Below, piece after piece: positions 1 through 9,189 of a stretch of DNA of 64,000 bases. The notes beneath the pieces were generated by a model. That model did no database searches. It was given only the letters and a program-made list of their open reading frames with translations, and was not told the origin of the DNA. The stretch comes from G963678255 sp963678255 (GTDB taxonomy: Bacteria > Cloacimonadota > Cloacimonadia > Cloacimonadales > WRIO01), in the NCBI GenBank assembly GCA_963678255.2, contig CAXXTW010000002.1, forward strand, positions 186,001 to 250,000. The letters are read 5' to 3'. Each line of letters begins with the position of its first letter. The first letter of the stretch is position 1. The translations under genes and the position numbers were made by a program.

Positions 1-1363
1 ATAGCTCATTTTTTTGTTTTAATAATAAATCCTCATTTTGCTTCCGTTCTGTTATGTTTACTCCCAAGCAGGCAATGCCATCAACTTTGCCATTTAAGGA
101 ATAAAGTATCAAATTATTCCATTCGATCAAAAGATTTTTCCCTTCTTTTGTTCTGATTGTATTGATATAATAAGTCGGAAACTGATTTTTTGAAAAAGAT
201 TTTTTAAATACTTCCTTATAAATAAAACTTCCTGTCCCTTCTTCAATAAAAAGATCAAACCAGTTTTCATTAATTATCTCTTCTCTTGTCCATCCGCTTT
301 GTTTGAGTAAGTATTCATTACATAAAATGATGCGACCTTCTGTGTCAAGTATTAACCCAATCATCGAGACCATTTCAAAGATTGAACGAAATCTTTGCTC
401 ACTTAATCTGAAAGAATGAGAAGCTTTGACTGTTTCTGTTATATCTCGAAAAACACCTTGAATAATAAATTGGTTATCAATAAAGGATTTTGTTAATGTA
501 AGCTCGATATGCTTAATATCTTTCAATGAATTAGTGATTTCTATTTCCTGTATAAATGGAAAACTCATGAAAGACTCATTAAAAAATTTATTGCTAAATA
601 AAATATTCTCATCACTAGGATATAATGACGAAATGTGTTTTCCCATTATTGCTTCCTCAGTTTTTTCAAAAAGTTTTAGAATTGCTTGATTAAATCTTAT
701 TATATCTCCTGATTCCGCATCTATCCAAATTATTGCATCTGGGTTATTATCAAATACCAGTCTGAATTGTTTTTCTTGAGCTTTCAATTTTTCAGTTTGT
801 TCAAAATAATTTCTTTGAAATAATAAAATTTTACCTATGATCAAACTTGTGATTGGATATATGATTAAAACTGGAAAAGCTATTTGCTTGATTACTAAGA
901 TCCCCTTTCCTTGTGGAAGAGTTAACATTGTGATTAGCATGATGATATGAACGACTAAACCAAAACTGTATAACGTTATTAAACTTATCTTTTTATTTTT
1001 TCTAATCAGTGAATAATAGTATATATTACCTGTTATCGCAGAAAAAAGGATTACCAAACTTCCAGTTATTGCACCTGATCCGCCTTGATTAAGCCTCAGT
1101 ATGATAGCCATGATTACTGCTATAAGTGAGGGAAAGACTCCAAAAAACATTGCACATAAACTGATCATTATGGATCTTCCATCAAAAATGAGCCCTGGTT
1201 TGAAAATATATGGATATACCATGGCAATTAATGAAGCTACTCCAAATAGTAATCCTTGTAAATATAAATAAAACCAATTCTTATTCTTTTTTTGGGAAAT
1301 GAAACCTGAAATAATACTTAGGGTGATTAACATCATCATATTAAACACAATATCTTTAAACAT
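1..1363 (-). CDS. Membrane PAS-domain sensor protein, 5TM-LYT type (3' end outside window)
   Basis: About 454 codons are visible from the ATG complement at 1361-1363; the C-terminal part lies beyond base 1. The first ~165 residues are hydrophobic and contain PGLIFDGRSIMISLC followed by an FFG and a GGSGAITGS segment, which is the signature of the five-transmembrane LytS-type receptor domain (5TM-5TMR_LYT). Two PAS domains follow (RLVFDNNPDAIIWID and RFRSIFEMVSMIGLILD starts), the second ending in the usual NITERKQ linker, so a kinase or other output domain is expected downstream but cannot be seen. It lies 25 bp after the hybrid kinase and is probably co-transcribed with it. Role: sensing an unknown ligand at the membrane. 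Confidence 0.8.
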   Translation of the reverse strand, partial: MFKDIVFNMMMLITLSIISGFISQKKNKNWFYLYLQGLLFGVASLIAMVYPYIFKPGLIFDGRSIMISLCAMFFGVFPSLIAVIMAIILRLNQGGSGAITGSLVILFSAITGNIYYYSLIRKNKKISLITLYSFGLVVHIIMLITMLTLPQGKGILVIKQIAFPVLIIYPITSLIIGKILLFQRNYFEQTEKLKAQEKQFRLVFDNNPDAIIWIDAESGDIIRFNQAILKLFEKTEEAIMGKHISSLYPSDENILFSNKFFNESFMSFPFIQEIEITNSLKDIKHIELTLTKSFIDNQFIIQGVFRDITETVKASHSFRLSEQRFRSIFEMVSMIGLILDTEGRIILCNEYLLKQSGWTREEIINENWFDLFIEEGTGSFIYKEVFKKSFSKNQFPTYYINTIRTKEGKNLLIEWNNLILYSLNGKVDGIACLGVNITERKQNEDLLLKQKNEL

Positions 1364-1388
1364 TATTTATTCTCAAATTCTTCAATTA

Positions 1389-3299
1389 TTATGTTATATC
1401 ATTTTGTATGTTTATACTGATAAATTCTGATAATTCTTCAAATGAAAATGGTTTTGATATACTTGCTGTAAAACCATAAGCTTTTGGGCTTGATATGATT
1501 GGGTCATTTGAATAACCACTTGAAGCAAATACTGGTATGTTTTGATCTAGTTTTCGTATCTCCTTGATGACTTCTTTTCCTCCAAGCCCACCAGGAATTG
1601 TTAAGTCCAATATCAATGCTTTTATCTCTTTTTCTCCAATCCAATCCTTTTTGAATTGTTCTATTGTCTCAACTCCTTCACTTGATATTAATACAGAATA
1701 TCCTGATTTTGAAAGCATTTTTTCATATAAACTATGAAAAAATTCTTCATCATCTAAAATTAATATTTTTCCTTGAGATTGGTGTATTGATACACTTTGT
1801 TTCGTTTCCTCATTAGCTTGGTCAATAGCAGGTAGGTATATATCAAAGGTAGTTCCCACATTTTCTTCGCTAATGACTTCTATAATTCCGTGATGCTTGT
1901 TGATTATGGAATAACTTGTTGATAACCCTAGTCCATGCCCTTTGTCCTTCGTTGTGAAAAAAGGGTCGAAGATCTGATTGATTATTTGAATTGGGATACC
2001 CTTACCGTTGTCATTAAAAGAAATCTGAACATATTTTCCTTTTTCTAAATTTGGGTATTGACTCTCATTGACTAGGAAATTCTTTGCTGATATCTTTAAA
2101 TGACCGCTCTCATTCATGGCTTGCATGGCATTTATTGTAATATTATCAATTACTTGACTGATCTGATTTTTGTCAATAAAACAAGCCCATAATTCTTCTT
2201 CTATATCAAATGATACAGAAGTGTTTGAACCACTTAATGCAAATTTTACTGTGTTAGTTATGATTGGTTTCATTATCTCTGGTTTTTTGATGGGATCTCC
2301 ACCCTTGGAAAAAGTAAGCAATTGATGAGTAAGATTCTTAGCTCTGTCTATGGTGTTTTTTGCACTCGTAAGACATTCATAGGTATTATCTTCTTTAGTG
2401 TCCGTTAAAACTAAATCTATATACCCGTATATTCCTCCCAATAGATTGTTAAAATCATGAGCTATTCCGCTTGCTAACAAACCTATTGCTTCTAATTTTT
2501 GATTTCTTTGAGTGGCTTCTATTAAACGATGTTTTTCGGTGATATCTGAAAATGTTAATACTACTCCTATTAAATTTCCTTCATGATCATGGATGGGAGC
2601 GGCTGTATCTGAGATATAATACTCAATTTTGCTTTTGCTTATTAATATCGTATGATTTGCTAATTCAACAATTTTATCTTCTTTTAACACAGTACTTGTT
2701 GGATTTTGAATGGATTCACGACTGTTTTCATTTATTATTTGAAAGACTTCTGATATATGTTTGTCTTTTGCTTCTTCAAATATCCAACCACATAGATTTT
2801 CTGCAATAGGGTTCATCTTGGTGATATGCCCGTTTTTATCTGTAACGATAACACCATCTCCAATTGATTGAAGGGTTTGATTAAGATATTCTTCATTCAG
2901 CTTTGTTTGCATATAAGATTCAAATAGTGCAAAAGCTGACTCAATTGTGGATTTAAGTACGAATTCACCTGAATTTTTTATGATTAAACCATAACGTGAA
3001 ATTTCTTTTACTTTTTCTACATATTCTTCTTCTGAATGAGATGTTAAAAAAACTATTGGGATATTCTTAAGTTTTAAAATTTGCCTTGAGGTTTCTTCTC
3101 CGTCTATTCCTATTCCCAAATCTATATCCATTAAAACCATGTTTATATTACAGTTTTGTTCAATTGATTTTATTGCTTTTTCTCCTGAATTAACCATGAT
3201 CACATCATATCCAAAATTCTTTAATAATTGTGCTTCATATAATGCTATCAGAGATTCGTCTTCAACTATCAATATTGTTTTATTTTTAACATTTTCCAT
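1389..3299 (-). CDS. Hybrid sensor kinase: REC-PAS-HisKA-HATPase-REC
   Basis: 636 residues with no transmembrane segment, so cytoplasmic. The order is an N-terminal receiver (residues 1-125, acceptor Asp58 in LMDID), a PAS domain (about 140-260, ending SDITEKH), a dimerisation/phosphoacceptor helix with His281 in SGIAHDFNNLLGG, an HATPase domain with DNGKGIP and GHGLGLS boxes, and a C-terminal receiver from about 510 (LILDLTIPGGLGG). This is the histidine kinase subtype whose H-box reads HDFNN. An N-terminal receiver means it can itself be the target of another kinase. It sits between a lone receiver (42 bp upstream) and a membrane PAS sensor, so the three probably form one phosphorelay. No DNA-binding output domain is seen, and the signal is unknown. 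Confidence 0.9.
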   Translation of the reverse strand: MENVKNKTILIVEDESLIALYEAQLLKNFGYDVIMVNSGEKAIKSIEQNCNINMVLMDIDLGIGIDGEETSRQILKLKNIPIVFLTSHSEEEYVEKVKEISRYGLIIKNSGEFVLKSTIESAFALFESYMQTKLNEEYLNQTLQSIGDGVIVTDKNGHITKMNPIAENLCGWIFEEAKDKHISEVFQIINENSRESIQNPTSTVLKEDKIVELANHTILISKSKIEYYISDTAAPIHDHEGNLIGVVLTFSDITEKHRLIEATQRNQKLEAIGLLASGIAHDFNNLLGGIYGYIDLVLTDTKEDNTYECLTSAKNTIDRAKNLTHQLLTFSKGGDPIKKPEIMKPIITNTVKFALSGSNTSVSFDIEEELWACFIDKNQISQVIDNITINAMQAMNESGHLKISAKNFLVNESQYPNLEKGKYVQISFNDNGKGIPIQIINQIFDPFFTTKDKGHGLGLSTSYSIINKHHGIIEVISEENVGTTFDIYLPAIDQANEETKQSVSIHQSQGKILILDDEEFFHSLYEKMLSKSGYSVLISSEGVETIEQFKKDWIGEKEIKALILDLTIPGGLGGKEVIKEIRKLDQNIPVFASSGYSNDPIISSPKAYGFTASISKPFSFEELSEFISINIQNDIT

Positions 3300-3341
3300 A
3301 ACTCCAAATTCCTTTAAAGCTTAAATCTTAAAATCAAAACT

Positions 3342-3737
3342 TCAATTATCTTCTATGGGAAGGTAATTGCTGTCATCATTTATAAGATTTTCTACTATTT
3401 CCAATAACTCTATAGTCACATTGGCTTTATTTATACAATCACATGCCCCATGTATTAAAGCTCTCTTTATCAATGAATCCTCATTTGCTCCTGAACAAAT
3501 CATGATTCTGGTTTTCACTTTTCTAAATGTTAATTGATCCATTAACTCAAAACCATTCATATTTGGCATATTAAAATCCATGATTACTAAATCTGGAGGT
3601 TTATTGATGATTGCTTCTAATCCTTCATTTACATTAATATACGATTTCACCTCATAATCACCTTCTTTTAAGATCATTTCTATTACTTTGATAGGGATGA
3701 TTTCATCATCAATAATGTAAATTAATTTTTTATCCAT
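3342..3737 (-). CDS. Single-domain response regulator (CheY-like)
   Basis: 131 residues consisting only of a receiver domain: acidic pair in YIIDDE, phospho-acceptor Asp54 in LVIMDFNMPNMNG, a SGA segment at the Thr/Ser position. The conserved switch Lys is present in NKAN although the following Pro is missing. An AGGCT ribosome binding site precedes the ATG at 3735-3737. First gene of the minus-strand signalling cluster, so it is probably the phosphate shuttle between the hybrid kinase and the membrane sensor next to it. No effector domain, so output must be by protein contact. Confidence 0.88.
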   Translation of the reverse strand: MDKKLIYIIDDEIIPIKVIEMILKEGDYEVKSYINVNEGLEAIINKPPDLVIMDFNMPNMNGFELMDQLTFRKVKTRIMICSGANEDSLIKRALIHGACDCINKANVTIELLEIVENLINDDSNYLPIEDN

Positions 3738-3802
3738 AATAGCCTCCGATAATTTTATATTGTAGCTTAAAATAAAATTTTGTCAATAAAATATTTTCTT
3801 TT

Positions 3803-4114
3803 TTATCTCTTTAATGTGTAGAGACTATCAAAAAATATATAGGCTCCCATTAAGCTACTCTGGCGCTTATAGATGAGAAAAGTGAACCTATCTGTTCTTC
3901 CTCTAGTTATAGCATTATAAAGTAATTCATCCTTCAAAGCTATGAAATAATAAATTTTATAATCTATATCTTTACTATCTTTCCTGCTTGAAACTTTTCT
4001 GGAGAAAAAAATAGTCTTATTCGTCTCCTGGGTATAGGTAAGGTGTAGGTAAGGTGTTCCTTGGACATACTCCTTTTTTACTTGATAGTTGCAAGTATCT
4101 ATAACTGAAATCAT
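3803..4114 (-). CDS. Doubtful small hypothetical protein
   Basis: A 103-codon open frame with no recognised domain and no convincing ribosome binding site before its ATG. It overlaps copy A of a dispersed repeat (about 4030-4078), which also contains an 11-bp perfect tandem duplication (4035-4056). A second frame starting inside the repeat has a better ribosome binding site (AAAGGAG) and would read MSKEHLTYTLPIPRRRI. The stretch may therefore be decayed mobile or repeat-derived DNA rather than a gene. Listed because nothing else occupies the region. Confidence 0.2.
   Translation of the reverse strand: MISVIDTCNYQVKKEYVQGTPYLHLTYTQETNKTIFFSRKVSSRKDSKDIDYKIYYFIALKDELLYNAITRGRTDRFTFLIYKRQSSLMGAYIFFDSLYTLKR
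4030..4078 (-). repeat. Dispersed repeat, copy A
   Basis: On the minus strand this reads ATGTCCAAGGAACACCTTAC and onward, matching copies at 32800-32842 and 50654-50696 in the ATGTCCAAGGAA core and in the AT-rich flank. It is the most diverged copy and carries an 11-bp perfect tandem duplication (TAGGTAAGGTG, 4035-4056). Confidence 0.45.
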
Positions 4115-4423
4115 AGTTTGAACTTAAATGATGTACTGTATAATAAATATTACAAAACAACATCTAAATGAATATAAATAAATAATATATGATGTAGAGA
4201 TAATTATTTACATAAATTTACTTCTATGAGATAATATTATTATTAATATTTTGGTTAGCTTAAATTCATGTTTTGATTTTTAAATTTATATCATAATTTT
4301 CTTTATTAGGTTCTCGATTTTAAGACATTATATTCAAAACTTACTTTTATTTCTTTTTTTACTTGACTTAGACAGATATAAAATTAAAAATATGAAAAAT
4401 TATTAAAAAAAATAGAGGATATA
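4115..4423. other. Gene-free AT-rich stretch
   Basis: About 310 bases, extremely AT-rich, between the doubtful minus-strand frame and the TetR gene. It must hold the promoter of the TetR-led operon. A TTGACT at 4363-4368 is a candidate -35, but no well-spaced -10 is evident. No RNA gene, terminator or clear palindrome seen. Confidence 0.5.
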
Positions 4424-5023
4424 ATGACAACCAAAAAAGTAGAAAATAAAAAGAGATTAAAAAGAGAAGCTATCGTTATGTCTGCAATCAATAATTTTGC
4501 TCGTAACGGTTTTTACGAAACAAAAATTTCTGATATTGCCAAAGAAGCTAATATTGCTGATGGAACTGTCTATTTGTATTTTGAAAATAAAGATGATTTA
4601 TTTATTAAAGTCTTTGAAGAGATGGTCGTATCACATCTTGACAAAATTAAAGAAGTCGTAAAAAATGAAACAAACGCCTTAAATAAACTTTATAAGCTCT
4701 TCGAAATGCATATAGAATTATTTACTTCAAATCCTTCTTTTGTTAAATTTTTTGTTCAGGAAATGAGGCAAAGCCCCCTTTTCTATTCCAAATATCCAGA
4801 TTTTAAACCAATCATGCATTATCTTGAATATATTGAAGAATTAGTGATTGAATCTGTAAATCAAGGGCTTATTAGACCTGTTAATACAAAAACAGCTACT
4901 TCTGTTATGTTTGGTTCTATCGATTTTATCTTGACCGAGTGGGCTTTAAGCAATGGAAAAATACAAATTGAATCTATTCACAAAGAAGTAATTGATTTAC
5001 TTCATAATGGTTTTAAAAGTTAG
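4424..5023 (+). CDS. TetR/AcrR family transcriptional regulator
   Basis: 199 residues. The N-terminal helix-turn-helix is typical of the family: AINNFARNGFYETKISDIA, then GTVYLYFENKDDLF, which is the recognition-helix end and the start of the ligand domain. The C-terminal ~130 residues are helical and resemble fatty-acyl-responsive FadR/YsiA-type regulators, but the ligand cannot be read from sequence. GAGGA precedes the ATG. gpmI starts 8 bp after the stop, so it is the first gene of the operon running to 10495 and probably autoregulates it. Confidence 0.88.
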   Translation: MTTKKVENKKRLKREAIVMSAINNFARNGFYETKISDIAKEANIADGTVYLYFENKDDLFIKVFEEMVVSHLDKIKEVVKNETNALNKLYKLFEMHIELFTSNPSFVKFFVQEMRQSPLFYSKYPDFKPIMHYLEYIEELVIESVNQGLIRPVNTKTATSVMFGSIDFILTEWALSNGKIQIESIHKEVIDLLHNGFKS

Positions 5024-5031
5024 GAAATTTT

Positions 5032-6558
5032 ATGAATAAAGCAATGTTAATTATTCTTGATGGATATGGATTAAGCCCTGATACACTTGGAAATGCTGTC
5101 AAATCGGCTAAAACTCCAAATCTGGACAACTATTTTCAGTCCTATCCAAATACCAGATTAAATACTTATGGTAAAGAAGTTGGACTTCCTGAAGGTATTA
5201 TGGGAAATTCAGAAGTAGGACACTTAAATATTGGCTCTGGCAGAATTGTTTATCAATTAAATACTTTGATTGATTACAAGATTGAAACTAAAGAATTCTT
5301 TGAAAACCCTGCTTTATTAAGTGCCATTAATCATGCAAAAGAGAATAACAGCGATTTGCATTTGTTTGGTTTGATCTCTGATGGTGGTGTTCATAGCAGT
5401 TTAATCCATTTATGGGCTTTGCTTGATTTGTTTGAAAAAGAATCTTTCAATCGTGTCTTTTTGCATTGTTTTATGGACGGGAGAGATACTTTACCTCATT
5501 CAGGCATTGACTTCATAAAATTATTACAAAAAAAATTATATGAAAATAAATCCACTAAAATTGCTTCTATCATGGGAAGATATTATGCTATGGATAGAGA
5601 TAACCGCTGGGAAAGAATTGAAAAAGCTTGGAAAGGCTTAGCACTGGCTGAAGGTGAATTTTTTACTGATCCAATCCTTGCTATGCAAAGTAGTTATGAT
5701 CAAAATATTACAGATGAGTTTGTCCTTCCAAAAATAATGGTTGAAAATGGACATCCTGTTGGGCATATTAAAGATAATGACAGTATTTTATTCTTCAATT
5801 TCCGCTCTGACAGAGCAAGAGAAATTACCAGAACTTTTATTTACCCTGATTTTAAAGAATTCCCTATCAAACATTTTAACAATCTTAAATTTGTTACCAT
5901 GACTGAATATGACATTCGTTTCAATGAGCTGGTTGAAGTTGGATTTACAAATCCAAAGCTCGTAAACATTCTCGGTAAAGTATTTGAAGATAATCAAGTG
6001 CACCAATTAAGATTGGCTGAAACTGAAAAATATGCTCATGTGACTTTCTTTTTTAATGGAGGGATTGAAGCACCTTTTCAATTCGAAGATCGTGAGCTTA
6101 TCTCCTCTCCAAAAGTTGCTTCTTATGATATGCAACCTGAAATGAGTGCCTATTTAGTGAAAGATGTTTGTTTAAATGCTCTAAATTCTGATAAATATCA
6201 AGCCATTATTATGAATTTTGCTAACTGTGATATGGTTGGTCATACTGGTGTTTTTGAAGCAGCTGTAAAAGCTGTGGAAACAGTTGATTCCTGTTTAGGA
6301 GAAATTGTGCCACTTGCTCTTGCAAAAAAATTCAGTATTCTGATTACTGCTGATCACGGAAATGCTGAGCAAATGATAGATGATCAGGGTAATATTATGA
6401 CTGCTCATAGTTTGAATCAGGTCCCTCTAATTATGATTACACCTGATAGAATAAAGACAAATATGCTCGAAGGTCGTTTGGCTGATATTGCTCCCACCAT
6501 GTTAAAATTAATGAATATAAAAAAACCAATGGAAATGACCGGTAAAGAGCTGTTTTAG
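5032..6558 (+). CDS. gpmI: 2,3-bisphosphoglycerate-independent phosphoglycerate mutase
   Basis: 508 residues, the usual length. Interconverts 3- and 2-phosphoglycerate in glycolysis and gluconeogenesis in the cytoplasm, using two metal ions and a phosphoserine intermediate. Visible motifs are the N-terminal LIILDGYGLS metal site, the catalytic Ser60 in MGNSEVGHLNIGSGR, the FMDGRDT and RYYAMDRDNRW substrate-binding segments, FFNFRSDRARE, NFANCDMVGHTG and ITADHGNAEQM. All key residues look intact. It is embedded between a TetR gene and a phosphonate-type ABC transporter with 8-bp gaps, an unusual setting for a housekeeping enzyme. Confidence 0.97.
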   Translation: MNKAMLIILDGYGLSPDTLGNAVKSAKTPNLDNYFQSYPNTRLNTYGKEVGLPEGIMGNSEVGHLNIGSGRIVYQLNTLIDYKIETKEFFENPALLSAINHAKENNSDLHLFGLISDGGVHSSLIHLWALLDLFEKESFNRVFLHCFMDGRDTLPHSGIDFIKLLQKKLYENKSTKIASIMGRYYAMDRDNRWERIEKAWKGLALAEGEFFTDPILAMQSSYDQNITDEFVLPKIMVENGHPVGHIKDNDSILFFNFRSDRAREITRTFIYPDFKEFPIKHFNNLKFVTMTEYDIRFNELVEVGFTNPKLVNILGKVFEDNQVHQLRLAETEKYAHVTFFFNGGIEAPFQFEDRELISSPKVASYDMQPEMSAYLVKDVCLNALNSDKYQAIIMNFANCDMVGHTGVFEAAVKAVETVDSCLGEIVPLALAKKFSILITADHGNAEQMIDDQGNIMTAHSLNQVPLIMITPDRIKTNMLEGRLADIAPTMLKLMNIKKPMEMTGKELF

Positions 6559-6566
6559 GAGGTTAT

Positions 6567-7472
6567 ATGAAACGCTTTCCGATTTTTGTTCTGTTTGTGT
6601 TTGCCTTAGTTTTTGTTATGAGTTGTGCAGAAGCGCCTTTAGGAACTAAGAAAAACCCAATTAAATTATTTTTTGTTCCCTCTATGGAAGCAAATAAAAT
6701 AATTACTAGTGCTGATACTATTGCACAATATTTACATAAAGAAACCGGTTTTTATTATAAAGTCGCTGTCCCAACTAGTTATGCAGCAGTTATTGAAGCC
6801 ATGGGTTCAAATGAATGTGATATTGCCTTTTTAGCAACATTTGCCTATATTATGGCTCATCAAAAATATAATGCTCAAGTTGCTCTTACAACTGTCAGAA
6901 ATGATTTAACTCAGTATAGAGGTCAATTTATTGCCAGAGTAAACAGTGGTATTGATTCTCTTCAGAATATTGAAGGTAAAATTATCGCTTTTACTGATGC
7001 TGCCTCTACCTCTGGATATATTTATCCTTCGGCTATTTTAAAAAAGAAAAATATCAAACCTGGTAAAGAAATTATGGCTGGTGGGCATCCTCAGGCTATT
7101 TTAGCAGTATATGATGAAACTGCTGATGTTGCTTGCACTTATTGGTCTCCTGCTGATCAATCTGGAGTTCCTCAGGATGCCAGACTTTCTGTCCTTGAAA
7201 CTTATCCTGATGTATTTCAAAAACTAAAAATTATTGGGTATTCTGATTGGATTCCAAATGATACTGTTACCTTTAGAAATGCTTTTTCAGAAGAAATGAA
7301 ACAAAAAATTGTTCAGTCTCTTCTCAATTACTCAAAAACTGAAGAAGGTAAAAGACAGCTCAAATCTCTTTATCAGATCAATGGCTTTGTCGTTGCACAG
7401 GATAGTGATTATGACGTCGTTAGATCAACTTTACAAACCTTGGGAATGGATGCGGATGACTTGTTTAAATGA
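6567..7472 (+). CDS. phnD: PhnD-type ABC substrate-binding lipoprotein
   Basis: 301 residues with a lipoprotein signal (lipobox VMSC, Cys20) and the PhnD/SsuA-like fold: VPSMEANKI near the N-terminus, GSNECDIAFLATFAYIMA, FTDAASTSGYIYPSAIL and a late D/W-rich segment (YSDWIPNDTVTF). The periplasmic subunit that captures phosphonate, phosphite or a related oxyanion and feeds the PhnC/PhnE complex encoded next. No C-P lyase genes are present in the window, so the substrate is open. AGGAGG ribosome binding site upstream. Confidence 0.9.
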   Translation: MKRFPIFVLFVFALVFVMSCAEAPLGTKKNPIKLFFVPSMEANKIITSADTIAQYLHKETGFYYKVAVPTSYAAVIEAMGSNECDIAFLATFAYIMAHQKYNAQVALTTVRNDLTQYRGQFIARVNSGIDSLQNIEGKIIAFTDAASTSGYIYPSAILKKKNIKPGKEIMAGGHPQAILAVYDETADVACTYWSPADQSGVPQDARLSVLETYPDVFQKLKIIGYSDWIPNDTVTFRNAFSEEMKQKIVQSLLNYSKTEEGKRQLKSLYQINGFVVAQDSDYDVVRSTLQTLGMDADDLFK

Positions 7473-8232
7473 TCAACTAGTTTTAAAAAAACTCAATAAA
7501 ATATACCCCAATCATTTTCATGCTCTGAAAGATATTGATTTAACTATAAAAAAAGGTGAATTTGTTATCCTCTTAGGATTATCTGGCTCTGGTAAATCAA
7601 CTTTATTAAGATGTATTAATAGAATTATTGATCCGACTTCTGGTGAAATTTGCTTTAATAATCAAAATGTTATGGCTTTAGAAAAAAAAGATCTAAGACA
7701 ATTTCGCCGAAGTATCGGTATGATTTTTCAAGAATTTAACCTGATTCCCTCTTTAAGTGTTAAAACTAATGTCCTTACTGGACGCTTGGGTTATTTATCC
7801 ACCTGGCAGTCTCTTCGTATAAAATATCGAAGTGATTTGTCTGAACAGGCTAAAAGTAATCTAAAAAGAGTTAGTCTTGAAAAATTTGAATCACAAAAAG
7901 TTAAAACTCTATCCGGTGGACAAAAACAAAGAGTCGCTATTGCCAGAGCTCTGATGCAGGAACCACTTATGTTGCTTGCTGATGAACCTGTTGCTAGTTT
8001 AGATCCTGCAACCGCTGACTCTGTTATGAAATACTTAGGAACCTTAAATCAGCAAGATGAGATTACAGTTATCTGCTCATTACATTTTCTCAGCTTAGCC
8101 CGAAAATATGGTTCCAGAGTCGTTGCATTAAAAGATGGTCGTATTGTCTTTGATGGGAAGCCTGAAGAGATTACTCCAGAAAGATTTAAAAAAATCTATG
8201 GGGAAGATGCTGAAGAAATTGATATTCATTAA
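7450..8232 (+). CDS. phnC: PhnC-type ABC transporter ATP-binding protein
   Basis: About 260 residues. Walker A GLSGSGKSTLL, Q-loop MIFQEFNLIPSLSV, signature LSGGQKQRVAIARAL, Walker B LLADEPVASLD and an ICSLHFL switch region identify the ATPase of a phosphonate-family importer. The start must lie near the end of phnD: ATG at 7450 or 7456, overlapping phnD by 17-23 bp, which implies translational coupling. An open frame exists farther upstream inside phnD, but it has no family similarity there. Works with PhnD and PhnE encoded on either side. Confidence 0.92.
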   Translation: MRMTCLNDQLVLKKLNKIYPNHFHALKDIDLTIKKGEFVILLGLSGSGKSTLLRCINRIIDPTSGEICFNNQNVMALEKKDLRQFRRSIGMIFQEFNLIPSLSVKTNVLTGRLGYLSTWQSLRIKYRSDLSEQAKSNLKRVSLEKFESQKVKTLSGGQKQRVAIARALMQEPLMLLADEPVASLDPATADSVMKYLGTLNQQDEITVICSLHFLSLARKYGSRVVALKDGRIVFDGKPEEITPERFKKIYGEDAEEIDIH

Positions 8233-8241
8233 GAGGATTCT

Positions 8242-9189
8242 GTGATAAATATTATAAATCATAACTTTAAAAATAAATTCATTCAAGTTGTCATGTTAAT
8301 CTATATTTATATTTGTGTTATATATTTAAGTCACCAGTTTACAGAGAGTTCATTATTTTATGTACCTGAATTTATTGGTCTATTGACATCTTTGTGTCTA
8401 ATTGTTAGAAAAAATAGTAATCGAATTTTTAATGTATTACTAATTATTACACTTGTTCTGACTTTTATTGTAGGTAGTTTTATTGTTGAGATTAAACCTA
8501 TTAAGTTCTTTACTCAATTTCCTAAAGCGTTTAACATCTTAAAAAAATTAGTGACACCAAACTTTAAAATCTTACCAAGAATGTTTTCTTCTCTTGTTCA
8601 AACCATTTACTTAGCTTTAATGGCAACCATTTTAGCTATTCCTGCAGCCTTTATCCTCAGTTTTTTTGCAGCTAGAAATCTTATGCCCAAAACCTTTCTT
8701 GGAAATGCTGTGTATTATACTCTTAGAACAATTGCCACTCTTTTTAGATCTATCGAAGCGATTGTGTGGGCGATCATATTTACTGTATGGGTCGGGATTG
8801 GACCTTTTGCTGGGATGTTAGCTTTAATGATTCATTCGATTGCCTCTCTGATTAAGCTCTATAGTGAACAAATTGAAAACATTGATAATGGTCCTATCGA
8901 AGCGATGCAGGCGACAGGAGCTAATTTTATCCAAATTTGGTTATATGCTGTTATGCCTCAAATAGTCTCTCCCTTTTTAGCCTTTACTATCTATCGTTGG
9001 GATATTAATATCCGAATGGCTACTATTGTTGGTTTTGTCGGTGGGGGTGGTATTGGTCAGGCTTTACAACAAGAACAACAATTACTTAGATGGAAAAATG
9101 TAAGTGTCATTATGCTTATGATCGCTGTAACTGTCTGGATTATGGATATTATCAGTGGAAAAGTAAGAGAACAAATACTGAGGAAATAA
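8242..9189 (+). CDS. phnE: PhnE-type ABC transporter permease
   Basis: 315 residues, GTG start preceded by AAGAGG. Several hydrophobic segments; the binding-protein-dependent transport domain runs from about residue 115. It contains the PhnE motif GPIEAMQATGANFIQIWLYA (the EAA loop contacting PhnC) and ends in GFVGGGGIGQALQQ. The N-terminal ~100 residues add extra membrane spans. It completes the phnDCE importer, with 9-bp spacing after phnC, and the next gene begins immediately after its stop. Confidence 0.92.
   Translation: MINIINHNFKNKFIQVVMLIYIYICVIYLSHQFTESSLFYVPEFIGLLTSLCLIVRKNSNRIFNVLLIITLVLTFIVGSFIVEIKPIKFFTQFPKAFNILKKLVTPNFKILPRMFSSLVQTIYLALMATILAIPAAFILSFFAARNLMPKTFLGNAVYYTLRTIATLFRSIEAIVWAIIFTVWVGIGPFAGMLALMIHSIASLIKLYSEQIENIDNGPIEAMQATGANFIQIWLYAVMPQIVSPFLAFTIYRWDINIRMATIVGFVGGGGIGQALQQEQQLLRWKNVSVIMLMIAVTVWIMDIISGKVREQILRK

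Noticed and set aside
2552..2809. Plus-strand open frame opposite the hybrid kinase
   Set aside because: Leu/Phe-rich shadow of the kinase gene with no ribosome binding site; similar shadows elsewhere (for example 25046-25282, 44147-44500, 59571-59813) were left out for the same reason.
7309..7449. N-terminal extension of PhnC inside phnD
   Set aside because: This stretch is an out-of-frame reading of phnD and lacks ABC ATPase similarity.
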